A DNA stretch of 64,000 nucleotides from Mytilisepta virgata (Eukaryota > Mollusca > Bivalvia > Mytilida > Mytilidae). The notes under the pieces are model-generated. The model did no database searches. It was not told the origin of the DNA and saw only the letters and a list, made by a program, of their open reading frames with translations. Location of the stretch: contig CM051519.1 of NCBI GenBank assembly GCA_028015205.1, forward strand, positions 86,821,539 through 86,885,538, read 5' to 3'. Position numbers and translations under genes: made by a program. Of this stretch, positions 1 through 19,200 are shown piece by piece; position 1 is the stretch's first letter; every line of letters starts with the position of its first letter.

Positions 1-98
1 TGGACCCTGCTTGTTATTGATTTTTACATATCACATTTCTAGCTTGTTTCTGTGTATGTTCTGTAATATTACAGTGAGTAAATTAATCCTAGAACATG

Positions 99-6577
<6,479 letters not shown>

Positions 6578-8150
6578 CTGAAAAAAAATGCAAAGGCTAA
6601 AGCTACATATTAATATTCATAACCCACCACAATTTCTCAGTTTGTATATACTACAAAATGTATTTTGGGACAAAATCTATGCTATGGACTTACTTTTAAA
6701 AAAAAAGGATTAGCAGGTTGAATTTTTTGGTGTTGTTGCATACAGAAACTTTTACGTTGCAATGAGTCACTTTGTCATTTGTTGGTACAATGATAAATAC
6801 TATAATCTGGATTTTATCAATTCCGTCAAGTATTTAAATAGAATAAGTTAGTAAAAATAATGTATATGTTGGTAAAAGTTTATACTGAACAAGTTAAAAA
6901 TTTTCCAAGGTACATGTACACTGTAGGGTTTAAAAAACATTTGGTTTGTAGCTCAACACTGGGATAGTTTGAGAAACTGTCATCTGATACTTCTGTTTTG
7001 CTTAATCAATAAAATATAAGGTTGTAATTGTTATGAAAACAATGTTGACATCCAAAATATTTGAAATTTTCTGTGATATGTGGTAAATACATGTATATGT
7101 GTTTAAAAAACAACTTGTGGAGTTTCTACCACAGGGGCCCGACTTCTGGATATTTATTTCTTTTTCATTTTATTCTTTGTTGTTTATTTCATAAGTATTT
7201 TAATAAACATTTACTATAACAACGAATATTGTGCATTTATTATCAATGTGCTTTACACTATCCACGTCTGTATACTAAACAATCCTAAAGGGATATAAGC
7301 CGCCATTTTGAATTTCCTTCCCTTGCCACGATTAAAATCAATTAAAAATACTTCCATGTGACCATTTATTTCATATCTGCACTCAATCTCCTCCAAAATG
7401 AATGATCTTCAAAGTCCAATCATCATTTTACAAAGAATCGACATTAAACTCGATAATCTGACGAGCGAAGTCAAAAGTTGTCCTATTTCGCGTCGAAAGC
7501 AACGTTCCTTGTTACTTCACTATTGCCTGTCAAAGGGAAGCAACTCCGATTCTCATTGACTTACATATAGTAACGTTGCTTGCAACCCGAAATCCGCAAA
7601 CTTTCTACTTTGCTTTTCGCGTTAAAGAGTTTGATGCAGCATCTTGGTAAAATGATGACTGGATTTTTTTATTGGAAATGATAATCATTTCAAAGGAGTT
7701 GTTACAGTTTTGAAGTAAATTAATTAAAACAACAATAAAAATGTTCAATCAATCAATTTATATTGTTAACTAAAACAAAATGTTAATAACTTTATTTAGA
7801 AATGCATAATTATACCCTAAGGGTTGAAACCATATATAAGTACAAACATATAGAGTACAATACAACATAATAAGAAGAAAAAAATATGAAACCTATATGT
7901 GAATCTGACAATATATTGTCTGTGATGAATAGTGTAATGACGTTATCAAATTCTGCTAATCCACAATTATGGACAGCTAAACGGACCTTTGCCAGACGAC
8001 CGAATTTGTGAAATAACATAACATTATAAAAACTTTGTCCTTTGGTATTATTTTTAGTAATTTTATATAGTACTGAATAAAATTTTCAACAGAATTCAAT
8101 CCATCAAATCAAAATTCTTCATTCCCAATCAAAGGGTAAAAACATGTTTG
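6578..8150. other. intergenic DNA upstream of Rab7, no gene seen
   Basis: This is AT-rich sequence between the Rab7 start codon and the first SINE. Apart from the possible leader exon near 7565-7625, I found no splice-bounded coding exon and no protein-like reading frame. A short GC-richer zone (about 7270-7620) is the best promoter candidate. Confidence 0.5.
7555..7640 (-). promoter_or_regulatory. candidate Rab7 5' non-coding exon end and promoter area
   Basis: Because a splice acceptor abuts the Rab7 ATG, an upstream leader exon is needed. On the minus strand a good donor (TAT|GTAAGT, intron beginning at 7564) follows a comparatively GC-rich stretch at 7565-7625. A GCCGCCATTTTG box lies at about 7300 on the plus strand. 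This is only a candidate; cDNA would decide it. Confidence 0.3.
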
Positions 8151-8155
8151 TTTCT

Positions 8156-9142
8156 TTGTTTACTTGGGGTTTTACGCCGTTTTCAGCATATTTGGCTATT
8201 TTGCAGCGGCCAGTGTTAATTGGCAGAGGAAGCGGGAGTACCTGCAGAGTTCGCGAAAACTTTTTTTGGCCTGTCAGTCATGGGACTGACAAAGCCAGTT
8301 TTTCTGTCAGTCCTACAAAATTTTTGCAGGACCTACAAAATATATCAATTTAAGCCTGAAAAAAAATTTAATCGCATATTTCAAAGAAACATTGTTTTAT
8401 TAATATTAATATAGTCTTGGAGACACTTTGATTTCTCATGATCTATGATTAAACTCAATCTGAAATTGCTTCATCCTGTCAAGAATAAGTTTTTATTTTT
8501 TAAATTTTCATACCGCCTTGTAGTGATGTTGCCGGAAAAGACTTTAAAGTAGCGTATACATAATGAACACGTCATTTGTTTTGCTTCGGTATCGTACTGA
8601 AGCCATTGCCTTTTCTCTTTCCAATTGGCAGAGAAAGACCGGTCTGCTCTCCGTTCCCGTTCATATATCTCCCTTTTTGACTTTTTGGCTTCAAGGGACT
8701 GTTCTTTGGTCGCCGCCGATCGTTTACCTGGGACTGCCCCAGACAGAAATCATATAGAAAATACTCGAAACTGGTTTGTTTAAAATAAAATCCGGAAACC
8801 AGTACCGGAAATCTAACTAGCGGTGGATATATCTGATGACCGAGGTAAAAAATGAACGACAGAGGAACTGCAACGGCCGTTTTTGCATCGGTCATCGGAC
8901 CGCCACTAGCGATCAAAATACCGGTCCCACTCGAATTTTGGCGGTCAGGACCGACAGGACCGACGATTTTCGCGAACTCTGTACCTGGAGAGAACCACAG
9001 ACCTTTGGAAGGAAAATTGGCAATCCTTGTCAATTATGGTATGATTCGAACACACCCCGCCACTCACAACCGCAGTGTTGACAGGCTAGTGATCATTAGT
9101 AGTCTTGACGAACTACCTAGACCACTTGGCCACTGAGGCCCC
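8156..9142 (-). mobile_element. tRNA-derived SINE, split by a later insertion
   Basis: The left part (8156-8244) matches the SINE body found intact at 59709-59971 (gttttacgccgttttcagca, then gaggaagc.ggagtacc). The right part (8982-9142) continues with ggagagaaccac and ends in the tRNA-like head, whose minus strand carries a Pol III A-box-like TGGCCAAGTGGTCTAGG. The two halves are separated by the 737-bp element at 8245-8981. The B-box region is more degraded than in the other copies. Confidence 0.75.
8245..8981. mobile_element. non-autonomous DNA transposon with CAGAG termini (hAT-like), inside a SINE
   Basis: Terminal inverted repeats cagagttcgcgaaaa (8245-8259) and ttttcgcgaactctg (8967-8981) bound the insert. 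The direct repeat TACCTG flanks it at 8239-8244 and 8982-8987, and removing one copy restores the SINE. CAGAG-type ends suggest hAT, but hAT target duplications are 8 bp and only 6-7 bp are visible here, so the superfamily is uncertain. Subterminal regions are rich in GGTCCTGTCGGTCC-like direct repeats. The open frame at 8572-9033 (minus) crosses the insert boundary and has no recognisable domain; I do not count it as a gene. Confidence 0.65.
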
Positions 9143-10194
9143 GGGTCCATCACGTAAATCAACATAAATCATGAAAGTTAAGCATATATATACAATCTTG
9201 TTAATTTTGAAGTCCAAATTTTAATTAAATAAACCATAAAATTGCCCCTATTGGTGAGTTTGATATTTCACTAATCCAAGATGTAATAAACTGATTAAAT
9301 AAAATTATTTTAAGATGGTTCTTATCACAAAAGCCTGTCTGGTCTACAAAAACAAATTCCAGTCCAGCATATTTAAGGTCTTTTGAAGAAATATGCCAGT
9401 ACTTACGGACCTTCCGCTTAAATTTATTATATATGTAAAATATATGACTGTGCTATTTCTTGTGCCGATTATTGTTTATAATTTGTTATGTATAGTGCTC
9501 AAGTAGAGATATCTATAGTTTATTCAATAGTTTTGTTTAACAAATGACAGTAATAAACCACCCTAAAAATTTCACCATAGTTGGTCTGAATTGTCTTGCA
9601 CCCAAATAATAGTGTAATTGAAGTAAAGGTATGAGTTGGTTGGGTACAAATTGGAAAAGGTACAAATTAACATGGAATCCTGTGTGATTGTAACAGAAGA
9701 CCACAATGAGGGTATGGATTGACAGTATTTGAACATCACTGAAATTTGCATCCAACACTTGGTGATGTTTGTTTCACTTTCATTTCAATAAATACCATAT
9801 GAACAAGTGAAAAATCAGTAATAAAGATTAAAGTGGTGGGTTGGTCATCGTATCACATGCTCCTTTAATTGTCTTACGAAATAATCTTACATTCTTTTTA
9901 ATCATAGATCTTTGGAACGATTTCAACCTTGTTTCTTAATTTTCTATATCATTCGTACTGTTGAGTGTTGACTGTTGTTAGAATACATAACACTACTGGT
10001 AAAAGCTAAACAGGTTCGATTTCTGACAATTGTGACTGAAAAATTATACAGCGCACTTCATGTTTTCATGAATGACAATCGTCTCAAGAATGAAGTAGAG
10101 ACAAGGCTTACATGATGAAACAAAATTACCTTATATTTTCACCGAGAACTGACAATTTTTGTTGTCAATAACGTCTTTAATAATCACTACTCCT
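9143..10194. other. intergenic DNA, no gene seen
   Basis: This is AT-rich sequence between the SINE and the EEF1AKMT2 promoter. The only notable open frame (9537-9758, minus) has no protein signature. I see no repeat with another copy in this window. Confidence 0.4.
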
Positions 10195-10289
10195 ACAAAA
10201 TGGCGCAGTCGCGTGACCCATATTACGTCAAAATATTTACTTCCGGTCTTTTCGGGGCGTCTCTGACATCACCATTTAATGGCGAAGCG
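10195..10289 (+). promoter_or_regulatory. probable EEF1AKMT2 promoter and 5' leader
   Basis: This is a CpG-richer patch in AT-rich surroundings. It contains ACTTCCGG (ETS-like) near 10240, TTACGTCA (CRE-like) near 10223 and gtcgcgtgac near 10208, immediately before the chosen start codon at 10290. No TATA box is evident, as is usual for housekeeping genes. Factor assignments are motif guesses. Confidence 0.45.
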
Positions 10290-13200
10290 ATGGCTTGTCC
10301 ATCTCAACGTGATTTTGAGTCATCAAAATTAGGCACAATTGAATAGTACGAACATGCAAAGTACTATAAACTAATTTCATAAACGTCTCCTATAATTTTT
10401 TCACCTACTTTGGATGAATACTGGCTTTACTATTAAATCTTACTTTTGATTTTTCGTGGCAGATGGGGCCAAATATTGGCTGAAATCATACCTTCTACTT
10501 TAGTCCCAAATGACCTACATTTTATGCTTGAATGTCTTTGATTAAAATTTTGCATTAAGCACGGTTAGGTGAATTATAAAAGAACATTATAACATTTCAC
10601 AACTGTAGTTGTGATATAAAACAACTCGGCAACATCTGAGGCTGAGTCTACTTGTACATTGTATGCTTGAATTACTTTTGAATAAATTTTTGCATTTAGG
10701 TGCATTATTAAAAAAACTATGGTAATATGTAAAAGATTTATTTCACAATTACAGACATCTTATAAAGTACAACACAGCTTAGCTACATTTGAGTTGCTAT
10801 GATCTACATTTTATGGTGGAGCCTCTTTGATAAAATTTTTGCATTTAAAAAAAAACCTGTGATGATATATCAACTAGATTGAAGCAGTCAGAAACTACAC
10901 CTATCCCCACATGTAATGTTGTATTCCTGTGCACCTTTTTTCAAGATCGTATCTTTGTTTAGTTGGAGTTTTATGCCGTTTTCAGCACATTTGGCTATTT
11001 CGCGGCAGCAAGTTTTTATTGGTGGAGGAAGCCGGAGTACCCGGAGAGAACCACCGACCTTCGGTAGGAAAATCGGCCATCCTTGTCAATTAAGATCAGA
11101 GTCCAACACAGGTGAGATTCGAACTCGCAACCTCAGCGTTGACAGGCTAGTGATCATTAGTAGTAATGATGTACTACCTAGACCACTCGGCCACCGAGAC
11201 CCCCCAATCATATCTTTGAATACAGGCCAAATTTTGGGAAAATTAATACTCTTAAGCCTTACTGAGCATCTGCATAGTGTATGACAATTATATTATATAG
11301 AAATAAAATGAAAAATCACAGAAGAATTTCAGTCACCAGCTTATAAATTCCCAATTTTTGTAATTCAACCCCTAAAGGCCCCAATTTTTGAAAATTAAAA
11401 TTCTAAAACCTTTTTGCATATCTTATGTACAGTGTGTGACAATACTGTAAAGAAATTCAATTTAACATGTACATAAAATGAAAAATGGAAGGAGTTAAGG
11501 TCACAAGCTTAAATTCTTAATTTTCAAAATTTGACCCCTGTGACCCCCAGGTTCTGAAAATCAAAATTATAAAACCTTATTGCATGTATGGGACATTTTA
11601 TTCTGTATAGAAATTAAATGCATGAAGTTTAAAAATGAAAGAGGAGTTTAGGTCACAAGAGAGTGTGACAAATGGATGGATGGACAGATGGATGGGGGCG
11701 ATAACAATATCCTGAACTAAACTCTTCGAAGTGCTGGGATAATGACATTGTACAACTACTATCATCTTTAATTCAACAAATATCAGCAATTAATATAAGT
11801 TCAAATGACCTACATTTCATGCTTGAGGGAAATTTAGCATTTGGGTCCTTATGTCAGAAACAGAATTTAGTACTTTGGATTCATTATTTTTAATGGGGTA
11901 AATGTTAATGTAAGCAGGATATATTATTAAACTTTCAAATATTTTAAATAATTCTCAAAACTATTTACCTTCATAAATAATAGATGGTAATTCTATGTGC
12001 AGGACTAGGCAACTGTGATGGATCACAGGAGCTCAACCCACAGAGCTGCCTAGTGCGTCCCAAGGTGGCAGATAGGGGAGACCCTCTCATTGGGGGGTTG
12101 TCAGGTGATAATACGGAAAGCCTGACTGTGGACCATAGTGGGTAATGTGTTTGGAGACGCCACACTCTTTGCATGCTAAAGACCTGTTCTATAGTTTTAG
12201 AAAAAGAGTAGGGTAATGCCACTACAGAAGGCTTAATTATCTGACCTTACCCAACCATCTACCTTTTTACAGTTGCAGTCATTAGAACACGCAGTCATGT
12301 AGTTAAAATATGAAGTCCTATCAATAGATCCCATTCCCTCAGGTTTATCTTTAAAACAATAATTATGGTAAGTTTTAAGATGCATTTTCAAGCATAATAG
12401 AAATAAACCAACAAAAACCTCTGTAAAACAAAATTTTTCATTAAGAATATTTACCGTCTCAAAAACAATGACTAACATTACTTGCCTTGTGTTTTGTTTT
12501 AATTTATAGTAGAGGTAGAAGGGCTGACCTGACATCACGGAAATAGATTATACGTGATTGTAAGTTATACAAGGCTTTGTGAAGTACTTATTCTTTTGAT
12601 ATTTCGAAAGTAGATAGCAAAAAGACACTTGTGTCCAAATATCATGAAAATGTCAATGGTAGATCCTTACTGTATTGTATTCCCTTAAAAAGAAAGTATG
12701 CATTGTTATCATAATACCGGTAATAACATTTTTCAAAGCAATATTACACTGTACACAGTATTCTTACATTCTATAGTGAATATAACATTTCTTTAGAATA
12801 ATATTTCTTATATTTTTTTTTAGTTGGGATTTTGCTTATAACAAAGAACTCGCAGCATTTAAAGACATTGGTGATGTTGGAGAAATATGGTATTTATTTA
12901 TGTAAAATATTCATTGGTATATTACGAAACATTTAAGGATCTTATAAGGCAAAATAAAAAATTATTTATGGTTCCGGTTACTCTACCTACCCTAAATATT
13001 TTTTGGACATTTTTCAATAAGCAATGAGAAGACTTCATAATGTGTTAATTTGTGTCTGATCCTATTGTTGTAAATTTTTTTTGACAATAAAGTATGTTTA
13101 AAGTAATGTTAAAGTCAGAATGTCTCTAGCATAGACTATTTGTTAAAAAAATTTGTAAAATAAAAAATCCCTACCTACCTACCCTATTTTTTATCTTGAT

Positions 13201-16200
13201 GTAACATGAACCACACTTATTTGTATGCCTGTACTTTCGAAGAAAGTTGTGTATATAGCGATTGTCTCCGCCTATCTGTCATCTGTCACATTTTCTTGTG
13301 ACATAAACTCCCCCTTCACTTTTGGGTTTATGAATTTAATTTCTATATAGGATGGTTGCTTACCACTTGTAGATGCACAATAAGGTTTTATAATTTTTAT
13401 TTTCTAAAATTGGGGCCCACAGGAGTCTTATTTCGAATATTTTCAATTTAAGCTTGTGAAGTAAACTTCTTTCATTTTTCAATTGATGCATTTTATTTCC
13501 ATACCGTGTCATGCACAATATGTAGATGTGCGATAATGTTTCAGAATTGGACCCACAGGGGTCGGATTTAAAAAATTGTCAATTCAAGTTTGTGACAAAC
13601 TTGTCAGTCACCTTGCATTCGTCATCCGTCTGTCTGTTAACTTTTCACATTTCATCTTCTTCTCCAAAACCCCATGGCCAATTGAAACCAAACTTGGTGG
13701 GGATGTTCATTGGATGGTCCTCTACAAAATTTATGTTTTTGGTTTTGATCTAAAATTCAACATGGCTGCCAGGGCCATTTATGCATTCGTATTGGATGAA
13801 ATTTAAAAAAAAACTTTCTTCTCTGAAACTACAAAAGCAATTGAATTGTTATATTGCAGGAATGATCCTTACATGTTCCTCTACAAAGTTTGTTTTTTGT
13901 GCCGATCTGAAATCCAAGATAGTTGGCACACATTAAACATAGGATCCTAAGGATAATACATACAAACATTTTCTTGTCAGAAACTATTTGACAGATAGAA
14001 GTAATATTATGCCTGAATGATAAGAAAATTGATGTTTTTGGTGCCGATCCAAAATTTAAAAACATGGTTGCCAAGGCCATTTATGCACTCTGATTGGCTG
14101 AAATTTAAAAAATCCTCCTCTGAAACTACAAAAGCAATTGAATTGTTAAATTGCAGGAATGATCCTTACATGATCCTCTATAAAGTATATGTTTTTTGTG
14201 CCGATCTGAAATCCAAGATGGCCACCACCAGGGGATACATTTAACATATAATAGGATCCTATGGGAAATACATACACACATCTTCTTGTCAGAAACCATT
14301 TGACAGATGGAAGTAATATTATGCCTAAATGATCAAATAATGGTCCCTAACAAAATAGATGTATTTGGTGCCGATCCAAAATTTAAAAACATGGCTGCCC
14401 GGGCCATTTATGCACTCTGGCTGAAATTTTAAAAAATCTTCTTCTCTGAAACTACAAAAGCAATTTAATTGTTATATTGCAGGAATGATCCTTACATTAT
14501 CCTCTATAAAGTGTATTTTTTTTGTGCCGATCTGAAATCCAAGATGACCACCACCACCATGGGATACATTTAACATAGGATCCAATGGGAAATACAAACA
14601 TCTGCTTGTCAGAAACCGTTTGACAGATGGAAGTAATATTATGCCTGAATGATCAGATAATGGTCCCTAACAAAATTGATGTTTTTGGTGCCGATCCAAA
14701 ATTCCGCATTGCTGCCAGGGTCAATTATGCACTCTGAAACTTCGAAAGCAATTGAATTGTTACATTGCAAGAATGATCTTTACATGGTCCTCTACCAACT
14801 TTATGTTTTTCATGCCAATATGAAATCCAATATGTCGGAAACTACACAGCCAGTTTGAACCAAACTTGGCAGAAATGGTCCTGAAATGGTCTTCTGTCAG
14901 AATTGTGTCCCATGACCCAGAATGTTAACCAAGATGGTGACCACAGTCAAACTTAATAAAACAGAGGACCCTGTGGGAAAATTCATTAAAAAATCTTCTT
15001 GTTTGAAACCACTAAGGTACTAGTAGGTTTTTTTCTATTATGTAAGTTTCGAATTTTGTCCTCCCAGTATAAAAGAAATGATATTCTATATTGAAGTTTA
15101 AGATGCTGAAAATTAAGAATAAAGGTTAATAAATCAGTGAATTAGGTTCAAAAGACAGGGAATAGTTCATGGAAGAGTTTAATTAATAATTTATTTAACA
15201 TTCTCCCACCCATCTGTATTAAAATCATGATTTGCCCAGCATTGTCTCAGAGTGTATATCCCAATCTGTTGAATGTTTTACGAAAGGGATGTTTACATGT
15301 GAAAAATGTGAAGTAATTTGATGAAAAAACAAGGGGAAATGGACCAACTTTTTTTCCTCTTAATTGAAAGGGGAGATTTGGAGCTTTCTGGGAATATCTA
15401 GGGGATTGAAATTTTAGAAATTCGTCATTTTAGAAGTCAAAATTTTGTATGTAAAGTACTTTTTTACAGATATTTCAAAAAAAATTATGACTTCATGTCA
15501 AAATTGTTTTATAATTAATTTTGTGAAATGAAATATGTAGAAAGAGAGGATTTCATACGTATCTGTGACCGCGTCTGACAAAATGGGGCCAGATGCGGTA
15601 ACGTACGTAATCCAGAAGTGACGTTCAAAGTTTCGCGTAAATTTTCGGGCACCTGTTTTAAAGTTTACTCATTTTATTATGAAAAAAAAACTCTCCCCAC
15701 GCATGAAAAATAGTGTACACCTAAATGAAATGTATGACAAAAAGAATATATAAATTATAAATAGAATAACAATTCTCCGGAAGTTTACATTCATGTTGTC
15801 TCCCTTTATACGAAACGAAAGTAAATTGCAATGTGTTAAGTTAGTGAATAAATCACCAACATTGTGCATTTTCACAGTGAAACGAGTCAGGAAAGCAGGT
15901 GTTCAGTTTGTACTTTACCTTCAGAAACAGGTGATGACTATGATGAGGAATTTTTATTAGAATTACACGAGGTTGATGAACTTTATTTCGCCGCGCGGGA
16001 ACAGCCCCAAAATGAAGAAGTTGATAGTAGTGAAAGTAGCGATAATTATGAATCAGATGTTGATGAGTCTATTGTTAATGTTGAACATTCCTATTCTGAC
16101 AATCTTGAATACTTAATACAAAACCGATTTTTTAATGAATCGTGTGGCTGCAAAGATTTTTATGACGGTAAACCTTGTAGTAGCATAATTGATTTTGACA

Positions 16201-19200
16201 GTGCAGTTGAATTTAGAGAGCACTGCCTTGAAATTTCAAGGGAAGAGTTAGACGTTGTCATTAAGGTGGAATTGTTTACCCATAGACGCACTGGGTCACA
16301 CACAGAAGCTAAAAAACACAAGTCAAAAGAAAGACAACGCCCTTATCAAGAATTCTATTTTAATGGGAAGAGAATATGTCGTGCAACCTTTTGTTTTATT
16401 CATGGCATTGGACGAAAGAAATTGCAAGCCATTGCAAAATCACTGGATACCTAATAAAAAGGCACTTGATTTTGTTGATAGAGAAAGAATAAAAAACTTT
16501 TTATGCAAATATGCTTCAGATAATGCCCTTCCACTACCAGGGCGTTTGCCTAATTTTAAGAAGTCAAATGTATTGTTGTTGCCATCTGACAAAACAACTT
16601 CTGAGATTCATGCATCATATGAAAATGTGGCAAAGGACTTAAAGTATCGTAGTATTAGCTTACGAACATTTCAAAGAATATGGCATGATTTATGCCCTAA
16701 TATTGTATTAGCAAAACCTTGTACTGATTTGTGTCAGAAATGTCAGAACTTTGCTGAAAAAATATCCAGAAGTGGAAATTTGACTGAAGAAGAGAAGGAA
16801 AAATTGTTGGAGGACTATAATAAACATATTTCACTGGCTAAGCAGCAGAGAGATTTTTATAGACAACAGTGCCAAATAAGTAGACAGAACTTCACTGAGC
16901 TTCCTGATGAATTAAAACAGCAAGGTAAGTACTTTCTTAAATAATTATCATTTATGCTTATAGAAAGGGAGACAAAAAGTAATGAATGTTCAAGAATAAA
17001 ATTATCAATACTTTGACGAGATGTTGTTTCATTGAGACTTTCCCCTTCTCGTTACATTTTCACATTTTAAACTAAGATTTTATTGCACTTCTTTATCACT
17101 TTATCTTAGGTTACTGTACATTTTGTTTTATTTTAGACAGAAATTCCGAATACACATACATATACCTATACTATAATTGCAGTTATAATTACTTTATTTT
17201 TGTAAATATTTCTTCAGGAAACTCACCAAACAGTCTAGAAAAGGAAATGCACTATTCATGGGATTATGCTCAGCAGGTACATTACCCACATCATGCTCAT
17301 CAAGTTGGACCAATCTATTTTCTAACTCCAAGGAAATGTAATGTGTTTGGAATCTGCTCTGAGGCATCAGGTTTGTTTGTAATTTTATTAGTGATTTCAA
17401 TTAAAACAAAAGAATATTCAATGTTTTCTTCAATTATCAACAAGTACTGAATATTTAACAAAAGAATTATTGTGCGATAGGTGTAAAATCTCTTTAATTT
17501 CAGTTTATTATATATGACTTAATATGCTACATTATTTTTAAGAAAACACAATAAAACTAGTGCAAAAGCAACATACATGTATTTATGTTATGAAATGGTA
17601 AATGAGAAAATAAACAACCAACAATGCACAAACATGAACAATTTACATTTCAATCTAACATTTATTTCATTGTATGAGTTAAATTCTATTTTGCTTAAAG
17701 GTAAACAGACATTTTATCTCATTGATGAAGCAGAAAATCCTGGAAAAGGAGCAAATAGTGTAGTCAGTATGGCTCATCACTACTTCCAGTATTACAGATG
17801 TGGAGAAACGCATGCAACAATCCACTTTGATAATTGTCTAGGTCAAAACAAGAATAATGTAGTGTTGTGGTATGCACTTTGGAGGGTGATCATTGGTAAG
17901 TCTTAATGTGGTACCATCACATTATAACTTTATGTAATTTCATTACTTTAAAAAATTATTAATATGAAAAAATGAAATATACAATGTAGAGAGTATATGA
18001 CAATGACATATGATATTTTCAGCATAGGTATACCTACATTTTCAAAATTTTTATGAGTGTTGCCAATCATTCTAAAATTTTAGCTATTAAGAGTGGATAT
18101 AGATCATCATTTCCAATGTACGACGTTTCGGACTAGGACATTTAAAAATTTAAGATGATTATTTTAAATGTTGTGTGATTTTAATTAATATTTTTGAATC
18201 CACTTTATATTTAAAAATTAGATAATAAGAGGAATGAATTAATTATCCTCATTAAAAAAAAATTTCAAAGCTGATAATTAAGGTGATTAATTAAATGGTC
18301 AAAAATAACAGAGGCAAACATCAAAAGCAATCGTCACCTTGTATCTATTGTTTTTAACATTTGTGGCTGTTTTTTTAATATTTTAAAACATTACTCGTAT
18401 TTGTATGGGATCTTTTGCTTGTTCAGTTGACTTTGATTCTTTTGGCTGTATTAGTGCTACATTCAATAAATGTTAAGAATGAAACTGTCCTTTTTTTTTA
18501 AAATAAACTACAAGTCCTAGAATAGTTTGCAGAAATGTCCTAACTAACACAATACAAAAATGTATACACTTCATTAAAAACGTCCGCCATTAAATAACAA
18601 AATGGCCTGTATTCTGTTTTCATATTAACACTGTCTTAAATAATGGTTTTGTTTTAGTTTATAAATGTCATTATCTATTTAGGTCTACACCGCAGTATAC
18701 AGTACTCAATGATGACAGTTGGGCACACAAAGTTTGACCCTGATTGGCACTTTGGTGTTTGGAAGGTCAAGTGGAGAAATTCGACAGCTGAAAGTTTAGA
18801 TGATGTATGTTTTAGAGACCAGAGATTTAAAATATAAAAATGAATATAATGTTTAACTGGTAATTTGTGATGTTGTGCATTTTACTGCTATTCTCTACTT
18901 AATTTGATTGCTAATATATGTCTGAGAATAGTATTTTTACTTAAATGTGTGAATGAAAATATTTTCAATAGAATACTTTTTCCAGGCAAAATTACATGTT
19001 CATGAGTTTTATTGAATTATGAAACATAACTCAAAAAGTGCACTTTCAGCACTCAGTACTATATTAATCTTTTCTATTATTTTTTAGCATGTCAAGTATA
19101 ATGCTTGTTTGGTATATTAGTCCTTATTTAGTTTGTTAAAGTTTCTGAGTTGAATCTTATTATAATATTTTTATATATTTGCAGATTGCTGACACTGTAA

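Noticed and set aside
8572..9033. 153-codon minus-strand open frame
   Set aside because: It straddles the boundary between the CAGAG-ended transposon and the SINE, is full of low-complexity Gly/Pro/Arg stretches, and shows no recognisable domain.
9046..9142. tRNA gene (also at 11110-11206, 59470-59553 and 59885-59971)
   Set aside because: A and B boxes are present, but the tRNA-like part is always fused to the same ~150-nt body with target-site duplications, so these are SINE heads and not tRNA genes.
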